Assembly (NCBI GenBank): GCA_021817025.1
Contig: JAKAWF010000175.1
Location: forward strand, 1 to 6,983
Origin: a bacterium
GTDB taxonomy: Bacteria > Chloroflexota > Dormibacteria > UBA8260 > Bog-877
Direction: 5' to 3'
DNA length: 6,983 nt
The notes under the pieces were generated by a model. It saw only the letters and a program-made list of their open reading frames with translations, was not told the origin of the DNA and made no database searches. This document shows, piece by piece, positions 1 through 5,797 of the stretch. The translations under genes were made by a program, and so were the position numbers. Every line of letters starts with the position of its first letter. Positions within the stretch are counted from its first letter, which is position 1.

Positions 1-582
1 CTGGCGCCGGCGACGGCTCTCCAGCATGCCCTGCTCCTCGGCGCGCGAGGGATAGCCGACCCCGATGCGCATCAGGAAGCGGTCGAGCTGCGCCTCCGGG
101 AGGGGATAGGTGCCCTCGTACTCGATCGGGTTCTGGGTTGCCAGCACCAGAAATGGGCTCGGCAAAGGGCGCGTGACCCCCTCGATGGTCACCTGCCGCT
201 CCTGCATCGCCTCCAGCAGGGCCGCCTGGGTCTTCGGTGGGGAGCGGTTGATCTCGTCCCCCAGCAGCAGGTTGGCGAAGATCGGTCCCGGGCGCATCTC
301 GAAGTCGCCGGTGCGCTGATTGAAGACGGAGGAGCCGGTGATGTCCGAGGGCATCAGGTCGGGGGTGAACTGGATCCTGGAGAACTGCAGGTCGCAGGCC
401 TGAGCGAAGGAGCGGGCGATCAGGGTCTTGGCCAGCCCCGGGAAGTCCTCCAGGAGGACGTGGCCGTCGGCCAAGAGCCCCAGCAGCACCAGCTCCAACA
501 CCCCCCGCTTGCCGACCACGGCACGCTCCACCTCGTCGAGGAGGGCCCGCGAGCGCTCCTGCAACTCCTGCAGATCGCTCAC
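1..582 (-). CDS. MoxR-family AAA+ ATPase, N-terminal 194 residues (runs off the window)
   Basis: MoxR proteins are cytoplasmic AAA+ ATPases thought to act as chaperones that mature or activate partners, often DUF58/VWA proteins. Reading from the GTG at 582, the frame is open for exactly 194 codons to base 1. The Walker A region (about residues 45-53) reads EDFPGLAKT, a MoxR variant of GxxGxGKT in which the first Gly is Asp and the third is Ala, with the Lys-Thr pair kept. A conserved MoxR block follows around [12 protein letters not shown] (72-83). Walker B is LLLGDEINR (105-113), sensor 1 is LATQNP (147-152), and the LDRF segment (166-169) is present. The missing half would hold the C-terminal lid domain. 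The start overlaps the stop of the upstream membrane-protein gene as GTGA, and GGAGG lies 10 bases upstream, so translation is probably coupled. Family assignment is very secure; the substrate is unknown. Confidence 0.95.
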   Translation of the reverse strand, partial: MSDLQELQERSRALLDEVERAVVGKRGVLELVLLGLLADGHVLLEDFPGLAKTLIARSFAQACDLQFSRIQFTPDLMPSDITGSSVFNQRTGDFEMRPGPIFANLLLGDEINRSPPKTQAALLEAMQERQVTIEGVTRPLPSPFLVLATQNPIEYEGTYPLPEAQLDRFLMRIGVGYPSRAEEQGMLESRRRRQ

Positions 583-1088
583 CTGGCGAGCGCCTCCAGG
601 CGGTCCAGCAACTGCGCCACCTCAGCTGGGCTGGGGCCGCGGTCCCGGATCTCGGCCAGGGATGCGCCCCTGGTGAGGGCCAGCTCGGTGAGCCGCGGCC
701 CCAGCAGGGCGGCAGCCTGGCCCGGCTGGCGGTCGGCATCGACCCCGAGCAGCAGCATCCGGTCGGTGGCGATCTCCCGCAGCAGGGGCCGCATCCCCCG
801 GTCGAACTCGGCACGGCTGGCCGCTCCCGCCCGCAGCAGGTCGCCGACCTGGGTCAGCTCCGCCGGGATCCCCGGCTGCCGACGGCGCGGGGCCCGGGAA
901 CGACCCGGGCGCGGGTCGCCGCTGTGACGGAGTGCCTGGACCAGGAGCCAGGCCCCCAGGGAGCACATGAAGAGGAGATACCCCCGCCACAGATCCTGGG
1001 TCGGGACCCCACTCCGGGCGGCCAGGAACAGGGCCCCCAGAGTGGCCAGCACGCCCAGCTCGGCCACTCCGATGAGGTGACGTCTCAC
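579..1088 (-). CDS. small two-helix membrane protein of unknown function, upstream of MoxR
   Basis: I do not recognise a named family. The 169-residue product begins with two hydrophobic segments (about residues 7-24 and 36-53). A basic Arg/Pro-rich linker (about 57-72) follows, then a soluble, probably helical cytoplasmic domain (75-169) rich in Leu, Ala, Glu and Arg. The start is a GTG at 1088; upstream in frame there is a stop about 45 bases back and no better start, and no clear Shine-Dalgarno sequence precedes it, so the start is the least certain part. Its stop overlaps the MoxR start by four bases (GTGA). Position between a DUF4129 membrane protein and MoxR suggests an accessory membrane component of the same envelope module, perhaps tethering MoxR to the membrane; that role is inference. 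High third-position GC and the operon fit support a real gene. Confidence 0.8.
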   Translation of the reverse strand: MRRHLIGVAELGVLATLGALFLAARSGVPTQDLWRGYLLFMCSLGAWLLVQALRHSGDPRPGRSRAPRRRQPGIPAELTQVGDLLRAGAASRAEFDRGMRPLLREIATDRMLLLGVDADRQPGQAAALLGPRLTELALTRGASLAEIRDRGPSPAEVAQLLDRLEALAR

Positions 1089-1171
1089 AGCCGGGAGGGC
1101 CTCAAGCCCAAGCCGACGCGAGGCCCGAGGTCAGAGCGCGCCCGGCACCAGAACTCGCAGGCCACCGGGAA

Positions 1172-1177
1172 ACTATA
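1172..1177 (-). promoter_or_regulatory. weak candidate -10 box in the 124-bp gap before the small membrane protein
   Basis: The gap 1089-1212 between the DUF4129 stop and the next start is much longer than the other junctions in this run of genes. Its only AT-rich patch reads GGATATAGTTT on the minus strand, and TATAGT resembles a sigma-70 -10 box. No acceptable -35 element is visible 16-18 bases upstream, where the sequence is GCCGGC-like. If used, it would give the small membrane protein and MoxR a secondary promoter with a leader of roughly 75-80 bases. This is a weak call. Confidence 0.2.
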
Positions 1178-1212
1178 TCCACTCGGTGGGCGCCGCCGGC
1201 CGTCGTGGGTGA

Positions 1213-2172
1213 TCAGATCGAAGTCCGGAGCTCGTCGCGCAGGCGCGTGAGAGCTGCCTCCGCCTCCTGCCTCATCCCCCCGTCGACCGGATGGGGGGAG
1301 AAGCGGGCGGTCTCGAAGAGCGCGGTCAGCCGGGCCAGGGTGGAGCCGCTGGCTCGAAGCCCCGTCAGCGCCCGCTCCAGATACTCCAGATGCGTCTCGA
1401 AGTGGTGGCGGATCAGCCCGCGCTCGCCCAGGGCGCGCTCCATCCTGGAGTAGGCGAGGATCACGGCCAGGCGCGGGTCCGCCCCGGACGAGAGCTCGTC
1501 AAGCCCGCCGTCGAGAGCGCCGGCCAGCTCCTCAGGGAGCTCTGGCTGTGCGGATTCGGGCGCTGCCGCCGAGTGCCAGTTGCCGTGGCAGCGGGAGCGC
1601 AGGTAGACGGTCGCACCTGCCGCCAACACCAAGAGGAGCACCACGATCGAGGCGGCCAGGAAGTCGCCGCCCATGTTGACCGATCCGGTCTGGTGGGTCA
1701 GACTTGCGGGCAGGCGCCCGCCGCCGGCGGCGAGAGGGGCGTGAAACGGCACCCGGCGACGCTTCAAACCCAGGAACACCAGCAGGAGCAGGGCCGCCAG
1801 CAGCCCGAAGGACAGCCCCACCAGCCGCAGCTTGGCGCCCCGGCTGAGTCGGGCCACGGGCGGGCCCGGGTCGCCGAGATGGGCCAGCCGGCGATACGGG
1901 AAGAAGACCAGGACCGCCACGATCCCGAGCTCCCCCGCTGCCAGCAGGATCGTGACCCCCAGCTGGCCCACGACCGCCGATCCTCCCGGCACCCCGCGGG
2001 CGGGGGTGGGGATCAGCTGCTGGGCGTAGTGGGCCTGGGTCGCCACCGCGACTATGGCAAGCAGGGTGAGCAGGACGACCGCCGCCACCCCGGCGATGAG
2101 CCAGCGCGACCCGGCGCCCTCTGGGTCGGATGACGAGGGCGGTCTCTCCCTCAGCTCGGGATCCCTAGCCAC
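1213..2172 (-). CDS. multi-pass membrane protein with C-terminal DUF4129 domain
   Basis: The 319-residue protein has four predicted membrane segments: about residues 24-46, 68-91, 115-137 and 169-191. A cytoplasmic acidic linker and a C-terminal DUF4129-type domain (about 230-319) follow. The domain signature is clear: DPRLAVILAYSRMERALGERG, then ETHLEYLERAL, LTALFETARFS and HPVDGGMRQEA. DUF4129 domains occur alone or fused to transglutaminase-like membrane proteins and are usually encoded with MoxR and DUF58 genes; their biochemical role is unknown. I chose the GTG at 2172 because AGGAG sits 5 bases upstream. The frame runs open 48 codons further back, but that stretch overlaps the preceding gene's end and is Pro/Arg/Ser-rich shadow sequence. 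The gene lies 70 bp after the anti-sigma-like gene, so co-transcription is plausible. Confidence 0.9.
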   Translation of the reverse strand: MARDPELRERPPSSSDPEGAGSRWLIAGVAAVVLLTLLAIVAVATQAHYAQQLIPTPARGVPGGSAVVGQLGVTILLAAGELGIVAVLVFFPYRRLAHLGDPGPPVARLSRGAKLRLVGLSFGLLAALLLLVFLGLKRRRVPFHAPLAAGGGRLPASLTHQTGSVNMGGDFLAASIVVLLLVLAAGATVYLRSRCHGNWHSAAAPESAQPELPEELAGALDGGLDELSSGADPRLAVILAYSRMERALGERGLIRHHFETHLEYLERALTGLRASGSTLARLTALFETARFSPHPVDGGMRQEAEAALTRLRDELRTSI

Positions 2173-2177
2173 CTCGA

Positions 2178-2182
2178 CTCCT
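2178..2182 (-). promoter_or_regulatory. ribosome binding site that fixes the DUF4129 gene start
   Basis: AGGAG on the minus strand is spaced 5 bases from the GTG at 2170-2172. It supports this start over longer in-frame options that would overlap the upstream gene. Confidence 0.7.
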
Positions 2183-2242
2183 CGGCACTGCCGCCAGCCT
2201 AACACCGCGGAAGCGGCGGGAGGACCCCGGGGAGAACCCTTG

Positions 2243-3307
2243 TCACTTCTGGGGACTGAGCTCCAAACCCTTGGCGCCGGAGTGGCACAGGGGTGGGGGT
2301 GGGCCACCGCCGCCACCCAGGGTGGCGTCGATCAGAACAGCCGAGTCCGGGCCGAAGAAGACTGCCTGCACCGTCCTCTCGCCGCCGCACCAGTTGGCCC
2401 AGCTCCAGGACACCGTCACCTGAGTGAGCGCGCCTTTGCTGCTGCCGCCCAGGTTCCCCACCATGGTCCCGGTCGAGAAGCTGGCTCCGCTCCCCGCTAT
2501 CGGCTGCTCCGTGCCCGCGTAGTAGAGGCCAAGCCGGACCGGGACCACCAGGTGGCAGCTGGCGGGAGATGCGGTGCCGGGTGCGCGCTGCAGCTGTGAA
2601 TTGAGGGTGAGGATCAGGCTCCCGCCCCGGTTCTGGTCCTGGAAGCCCCAGCCCAGTTGCTGGGTGGGACAGCTGCCGAGGGTCTTGGGCAGCCTCGGCA
2701 GCACCGAGCCGCGCGCCACCTCCATGGCCACCCTCCAGCGCATCCCGGGGGCCGCCGTCACGTAGATCCTGGTCGGCTGGCCGACCTTCGCATCCTCCAA
2801 GCCTCCGCCGACCCCGGGGGTGACGCAGGAGCTCCCGGAGGAGGGAGCCCCGATGAAGAACCCGGTGCCGGTGCCGGCCTTGGTGCCCACCACCACCCCG
2901 AGCCCCCGCACCTTGCCAGGCAGCTGCCCTGCCTTCCCCCCAATGCACTGACTCTCGACCAGGAAACCGACATAGCGGCCCGGCGGCTCGACCCCAAGCA
3001 GCTGGGTCCCGCCCCGGCCGCTGAGATTCTCGGCAGTGGCCACGATGACGTAGCCAAAGTTCGGCACCAAGGTGGTCCACCCCCTCGGATTGGCGGTGGT
3101 GGGGCCCGCTCCAAGGCCCAGCAGCCGCGGCACGCTGATGGCCGCCGTCACCACGGCGGCGACCGCCACCGCCGCCGCCAACCGGCCCCACCTCGCGTTC
3201 CGGGGCAGGCGGCGGCGCTTCCCGAAGCCCTGGCGCAGATCAGCCAGGGGGGGCTCGTACTCCACCTCGAAGGCGGTGCGGATGCGCTCCTCGATCGAAC
3301 GGTTCAT
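2243..3307 (-). CDS. single-pass membrane protein, probable anti-sigma partner of the ECF sigma factor
   Basis: The 354-residue protein has a short, charged cytoplasmic N-terminus (1-40, starting MNRSIEERIR), one Ala/Val-rich membrane helix (about 41-64) and a large extracytoplasmic region (65-354). Topology, and an ATGA overlap with the upstream ECF sigma gene, match anti-sigma factors. However, the N-terminus lacks the zinc-binding HxxxCxxC motif of the ZAS family and is short for a sigma-binding domain, so the role is inferred from context. The ectodomain looks beta-rich and holds six cysteines (121, 161, 213, 251, 307, 341) and none elsewhere in the protein, consistent with disulfides. 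The C-terminal part has a WANWCGG segment (about 303-309) and a Gly/Pro stretch before the last Cys; I cannot assign it to a family with certainty. The start is an ATG with GGAGG 7 bases upstream. Confidence 0.85.
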   Translation of the reverse strand: MNRSIEERIRTAFEVEYEPPLADLRQGFGKRRRLPRNARWGRLAAAVAVAAVVTAAISVPRLLGLGAGPTTANPRGWTTLVPNFGYVIVATAENLSGRGGTQLLGVEPPGRYVGFLVESQCIGGKAGQLPGKVRGLGVVVGTKAGTGTGFFIGAPSSGSSCVTPGVGGGLEDAKVGQPTRIYVTAAPGMRWRVAMEVARGSVLPRLPKTLGSCPTQQLGWGFQDQNRGGSLILTLNSQLQRAPGTASPASCHLVVPVRLGLYYAGTEQPIAGSGASFSTGTMVGNLGGSSKGALTQVTVSWSWANWCGGERTVQAVFFGPDSAVLIDATLGGGGGPPPPLCHSGAKGLELSPQK

Positions 3308-3843
3308 CTGACTTCCTCCGCTTCGCCAAGCCTGGCCCTGAGGGCCGCCACCGCCCGGTACAGACGCGATCGAGCGGCGCTCACCGACAGGCCCAGGACC
3401 GTCGCGACCTCCTCCAGGGGGAGGTCCAGGTAGTAGAAGAGGGCCAGCACCAGGCGCTGGTCCTTGGCCAGCCCCGCCAGCTCCCGGCGGAGGTCGGCTC
3501 CCTGGACGACCCGGTCCTCGAGCGAACTTCCGGGCGCGACCGCCGCCTCCGGCAGCGGCAGCCACCGCCAGATCGGCCGGCGCAGATCGGAGCGGCACTG
3601 GTTGGCGACGATGGTCAGGAACCAAGGCCGCAACCTCTCCGAGTCTCCCTCGAACCTCCCGATCGCCCGGATCGCCTTGAAGCAGGCGTCCTGGACGGCG
3701 TCCTCGGCCGCCTCCCGCCGGCGCAGGATGGCCATCGCCAGCCGGTAGCCGGGGTCTAGCATGGGTGTGAGCAGCAGGGCGAGAGCCGCCTGGTCCCCGC
3801 CCCTCGCCCTTTCCAGGTCGTCGACAGCGACCCTTGTCGGCAT
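3304..3843 (-). CDS. ECF-type RNA polymerase sigma factor
   Basis: The 179-residue protein has the two-domain layout of ECF sigma-70 factors. The sigma-2 region (about residues 10-90) contains AEDAVQDACFKAIRAIGRFEG and the RPWFLTIVANQCRSDLRR segment, which binds core polymerase and the -10 element. A short linker follows (91-110), then sigma-4 (about 118-172) with LAKDQRLVLALFYYLDLPLEEVA and the helix-turn-helix VLGLSVSAARSRLYRAVAALR, which reads the -35 element. Length and order match the family. The ATG at 3843 is preferred; a GTG at 3852 adds three residues. Neither has a good Shine-Dalgarno sequence, so translation may depend on coupling to the upstream glycosyltransferase gene 59 bp away. 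The gene overlaps the next one by four bases (ATGA). I see no convincing ECF-type autoregulatory promoter (GGAAC-like -35) just upstream. Confidence 0.95.
   Translation of the reverse strand: MPTRVAVDDLERARGGDQAALALLLTPMLDPGYRLAMAILRRREAAEDAVQDACFKAIRAIGRFEGDSERLRPWFLTIVANQCRSDLRRPIWRWLPLPEAAVAPGSSLEDRVVQGADLRRELAGLAKDQRLVLALFYYLDLPLEEVATVLGLSVSAARSRLYRAVAALRARLGEAEEVR
3315..3319 (-). promoter_or_regulatory. strong ribosome binding site for the anti-sigma-like gene, inside the sigma gene
   Basis: GGAGG on the minus strand lies 7 bases before the ATG at 3305-3307 and within the last codons of the sigma gene. Together with the ATGA overlap it points to translational coupling, which would keep sigma factor and partner near equal amounts. 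Confidence 0.8.
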
Positions 3844-3864
3844 CGGGTTCACGTCAGTGGGACG

Positions 3865-3877
3865 CCCCGGCCCGGGG
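3865..3877. other. short GC hairpin between the glycosyltransferase and sigma genes
   Basis: CCCCG and CGGGG form a perfect 5-bp stem with a 3-base loop in the 59-bp gap between the two genes. There is no T-tract on either strand, so it is not a standard intrinsic terminator. It could slow transcription or be chance in GC-rich sequence. Confidence 0.25.
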
Positions 3878-3902
3878 ATCCGTCGCAGCCGGGTCCTGTC
3901 CC

Positions 3903-5285
3903 TCAGGTGACGATGGCGGGAGCGGCCGGAGCGGAAGCCGGGGCCGCCTCGGAGAGGCCGCGGGCGCGTCGGGCCAGCAGGACCGCGATCACCACCAGGA
4001 TCAGGTTGCGAGCGAACAGCAGAGAGACCCCCAGGGGCTGCAGCTTGACCACGAATTCGAACAGAGCGGGAAACTCGGCCTGGGTCAGCAACGCCATCAC
4101 CAGTGCCAAGAGAATTGTCTGAGTTCCCCGCCTGGGAAGGAACTCCAGACACGCCGCCACGGCCAGCACCGGCAGCAGGTCCAGCAGGTACTGGGGCGAG
4201 AGCACCGGGGTGGCGCACAGTCCGACCGCGACGCAGAACGAGATCGCGGTCGCGGGATGGCGATGCTGCCTGGCGAAGAGGACCGCGCCCGCGATGATCA
4301 CCACTGCCCCTGCGGCCGTGAAGGCGCCCGCCAGCAGTCCCGCGACAGGCGTCGCCAGCTGCCACGACGCGAGGTGCCCGAAGTAGGGCCGGACCGGGAA
4401 GAAGTGGCCGAGCATGATCGCGACGCTGCCGGGCACGCTCTCGATCTCGAGCCCGCGGTGGACGCTGGACAGGGCTGAGGTCACCTCCCCGCCGTGGGAC
4501 CAGATCACGAAGAGGGCGAAGATCAGGAAGGCGGGCAGCAGACCCAGCCCCACCTCCTCCAGCCGGCGCCGCAGGGGCACCGCCTCCCCAGGGCCGGGGA
4601 GGAGGCACCACAGTCCCACCGGCACCGCCGCCAGCACCGCGGTCTCCTTGATCAGGACCGCCAGCGCCACCAGGGCCACCGCCCACACGTGGCGGCGCCG
4701 CATCAGGGCCAGAGCCGAACCGGCCACCAGCAGCCCCTGGATCGCGTCCACCCTGGTCAGCAGGACAGGGCCCACGGCCAGCAGCAGGGTGGCCGTGACC
4801 AGGCCCACTGGAGACGTCATCCCCGCTCTCCTGACCGCCGTCCCCAAGACCAGGGAACCCAGCAGCATGAGGATCAGGATCTCGACCGAGAAGGCGACTG
4901 CGTACAGCGGTCCAGCCACCACCGGCGGCAGCGCCAGCAACAGCGTCAAGGGCGGGTACAGAAAGGGAAGACGCTGGTCGGGATAGGTCATGAAGAGGGG
5001 TGCATATGGGACGTGGCCGTGGGCCAGGCCGAAGGCGCCATGGCTCAGATAGACAACATCGAGAATGGCGCTGCCCACGAGGTCGTGGATGGGGAAGAAG
5101 CCCGCCTCCGTGAGCACCAGGGGCACCACTGCCAAGACCAGCAGCGGAGCCCACAGGATCCGAAGCCACCGGCCCACCGAGATGGAACCGGCCGGGCCGC
5201 CAGCTTCAGAGGGCGCGGACGGCGGGGCGGTGGGAGCGGGCGCGCTCAGCGGCAAGTAGGTCTCGACCTCCCCACTATCAAGCAA
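3903..5285 (-). CDS. GT87-like (DUF2029) polytopic glycosyltransferase
   Basis: This family comprises GT-C fold membrane enzymes, several of which are mycobacterial polyprenyl-phosphate-mannose-dependent mannosyltransferases. The 460-residue product has a Pro/Ala/Ser-rich cytoplasmic tail (1-38) and about ten hydrophobic segments starting at about residue 41. Family-like features are an early extracytoplasmic loop with Asp68 and Asp76 and the YLSHGAFGLAHGHVPY segment (79-94), then PFLYPPLTLLLALP (107-120). Further on come LLTRVDAIQGLLV (175-187), where Arg178 and Asp180 are typical, LIKETAVLAAVP with Lys213, and LSPQYLLDLLP (362-372). The TTG start at 5285 has GAGGG 7 bases upstream; another in-frame TTG ten codons in is possible. 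The sugar acceptor cannot be told from the sequence. It lies 59 bp upstream of the sigma gene in the same direction and could lead the operon. The classification rests on motif and topology, so another GT-C family remains possible. Confidence 0.85.
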   Translation of the reverse strand: MLDSGEVETYLPLSAPAPTAPPSAPSEAGGPAGSISVGRWLRILWAPLLVLAVVPLVLTEAGFFPIHDLVGSAILDVVYLSHGAFGLAHGHVPYAPLFMTYPDQRLPFLYPPLTLLLALPPVVAGPLYAVAFSVEILILMLLGSLVLGTAVRRAGMTSPVGLVTATLLLAVGPVLLTRVDAIQGLLVAGSALALMRRRHVWAVALVALAVLIKETAVLAAVPVGLWCLLPGPGEAVPLRRRLEEVGLGLLPAFLIFALFVIWSHGGEVTSALSSVHRGLEIESVPGSVAIMLGHFFPVRPYFGHLASWQLATPVAGLLAGAFTAAGAVVIIAGAVLFARQHRHPATAISFCVAVGLCATPVLSPQYLLDLLPVLAVAACLEFLPRRGTQTILLALVMALLTQAEFPALFEFVVKLQPLGVSLLFARNLILVVIAVLLARRARGLSEAAPASAPAAPAIVT

Positions 5286-5292
5286 ATGGTCG

Positions 5293-5297
5293 CCCTC
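5293..5297 (-). promoter_or_regulatory. ribosome binding site supporting the TTG start of the glycosyltransferase
   Basis: GAGGG on the minus strand lies 7 bases before the TTG at 5283-5285. No ATG or GTG gives a comparable start in this frame. Confidence 0.55.
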
Positions 5298-5401
5298 GCA
5301 GTATGCGGCGCGCAGCCCACCCGCACGGCGGCGAGCACCACAACGTCACCGGGGCGCAACCGGACAGCCACATCCCAGCCACCACGCGGTCGCGCGATGC
5401 A

Positions 5402-5418
5402 CGCTCGGGGTACGAGCG
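5402..5418. repeat. perfect 6-bp inverted repeat (hairpin) in the divergent intergenic region
   Basis: CGCTCG and CGAGCG flank a 5-base spacer, GGGTA. The left arm is part of ACGCTCGG (5401-5408), which occurs again at 5485-5492, and the shorter GCTCGGG occurs at 5499-5505. This could be an operator or a small RNA hairpin; the short length means chance is possible. Confidence 0.35.
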
Positions 5419-5526
5419 AAGCGATCTGGGCCTCCTCACTGAAGGACCCGTCGCCGGGCCTGCTCCGCCACAGTGGCAGGGGAGACGCTCGGCACTTTGC
5501 TCGGGACCACCCGGGGTAGCACGTCG

Positions 5527-5540
5527 CGCCACCCTTGGCG
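5527..5540. promoter_or_regulatory. dyad abutting the antitoxin start, candidate operator
   Basis: CGCCA and TGGCG flank a 4-base spacer, ending two bases before the antitoxin ATG. Phd-type antitoxins commonly repress their own operon by binding palindromes near the promoter, so an operator role fits. In the RNA the same dyad could form a hairpin over the start region. No Shine-Dalgarno sequence is present, so the message may be leaderless or nearly so. The five-base arms are short, hence modest confidence. Confidence 0.35.
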
Positions 5541-5542
5541 TC

Positions 5543-5797
5543 ATGAGTGGAGACATCACCCGGCGGCAATTGCGCAACGACAGCGGACAGACCATGCCTG
5601 GGCTGGCCGAGGGCGAGACGTTCCCGGTCACCCTCGGCGGCGTACCTGTCGGTGAGCTGGCCCCGCTTCGCCGGCACCGATTCGTGAGCGCCGAGGCCAC
5701 CATGGCCATGTTCCAGGGCGCGCCGAGCGTCGACCTGGACCGACTCCGCGCCGACCTCGACCGCGTCGCCTCCCAAGACAACCGGCCCTGTGCGTGA
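5543..5797 (+). CDS. Phd/YefM-type antitoxin
   Basis: Antitoxins of this type neutralise a partner toxin by direct binding and repress their own operon. The 84-residue protein shows the family's N-terminal DNA-binding and dimerisation fold: ITRRQLRNDSGQTM (about 5-18), then the GETFPVTLGGVPVGEL signature (24-39) and an APL segment. The remaining part (about 46-80) contains SVDLDRLRADLDRV and should be the toxin-binding tail. A Pro at residue 19, where family members often have Arg, is slightly unusual. The ATG at 5543 is the only sensible start and lacks a Shine-Dalgarno sequence. Its end overlaps the toxin gene, as in most toxin-antitoxin operons. The length is typical. A related Phd-like subfamily name would be equally valid. 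Confidence 0.88.
   Translation: MSGDITRRQLRNDSGQTMPGLAEGETFPVTLGGVPVGELAPLRRHRFVSAEATMAMFQGAPSVDLDRLRADLDRVASQDNRPCA

Larger units (their letters stand above)
5286..5542. other. divergent intergenic region between glycosyltransferase and toxin-antitoxin genes
   Basis: These 257 bases carry open frames on both strands, but none has a family signature or a start with a ribosome site, so I see no gene. Promoters for the minus-strand operon and the plus-strand toxin-antitoxin pair should lie here. The best minus-strand -10 candidate is CATACT near 5299-5304 with no good -35. On the plus strand TAGCAC at 5517-5522, about 20 bases before the antitoxin ATG, is a weak -10 candidate. Both are uncertain. 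Confidence 0.5.

Noticed and set aside
1291..2133. 280-codon plus-strand open frame opposite the DUF4129 gene
   Set aside because: Gln/His/Arg-rich composition typical of antisense frames in GC-rich genes, and no family signature. The opposite strand has clear membrane segments and DUF4129.
2173..2316. 48-codon N-terminal extension of the DUF4129 gene
   Set aside because: It overlaps the end of the anti-sigma-like gene and looks non-coding in this frame; the GTG at 2172 has a well-placed AGGAG.
3135..3185. GCC/GGC trinucleotide-like repeat tract
   Set aside because: It is explained by the Ala/Val-rich membrane helix of the anti-sigma-like protein.
3844..3902. ECF autoregulatory promoter upstream of the sigma gene
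   Set aside because: No GGAAC-like -35 paired with a CGTC/CGTT-like -10 at the right spacing; the GGACC present is too far from the CGTCC.
3844..5169. Long in-frame upward extension of the sigma factor frame (to 621 codons)
   Set aside because: It overlaps the glycosyltransferase on the same strand in another frame and is Gly/Pro/Arg-rich with no motif. Sigma homology begins only near 3843.
4494..5519. 341-codon plus-strand open frame opposite the glycosyltransferase
   Set aside because: Low-complexity Gln/His/Arg/Asp sequence with no motif. It is the complement of strongly supported membrane-protein codons.
5303..5542. 80-codon N-terminal extension of the antitoxin
   Set aside because: Phd-type similarity starts exactly at the ATG at 5543. 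The extension has no motif and would make the protein twice the family length.
5246..5776. 176-codon minus-strand open frame across the intergenic region and antitoxin
   Set aside because: No recognisable domain, overlaps the antitoxin antisense and the glycosyltransferase start; composition is that of a shadow frame.
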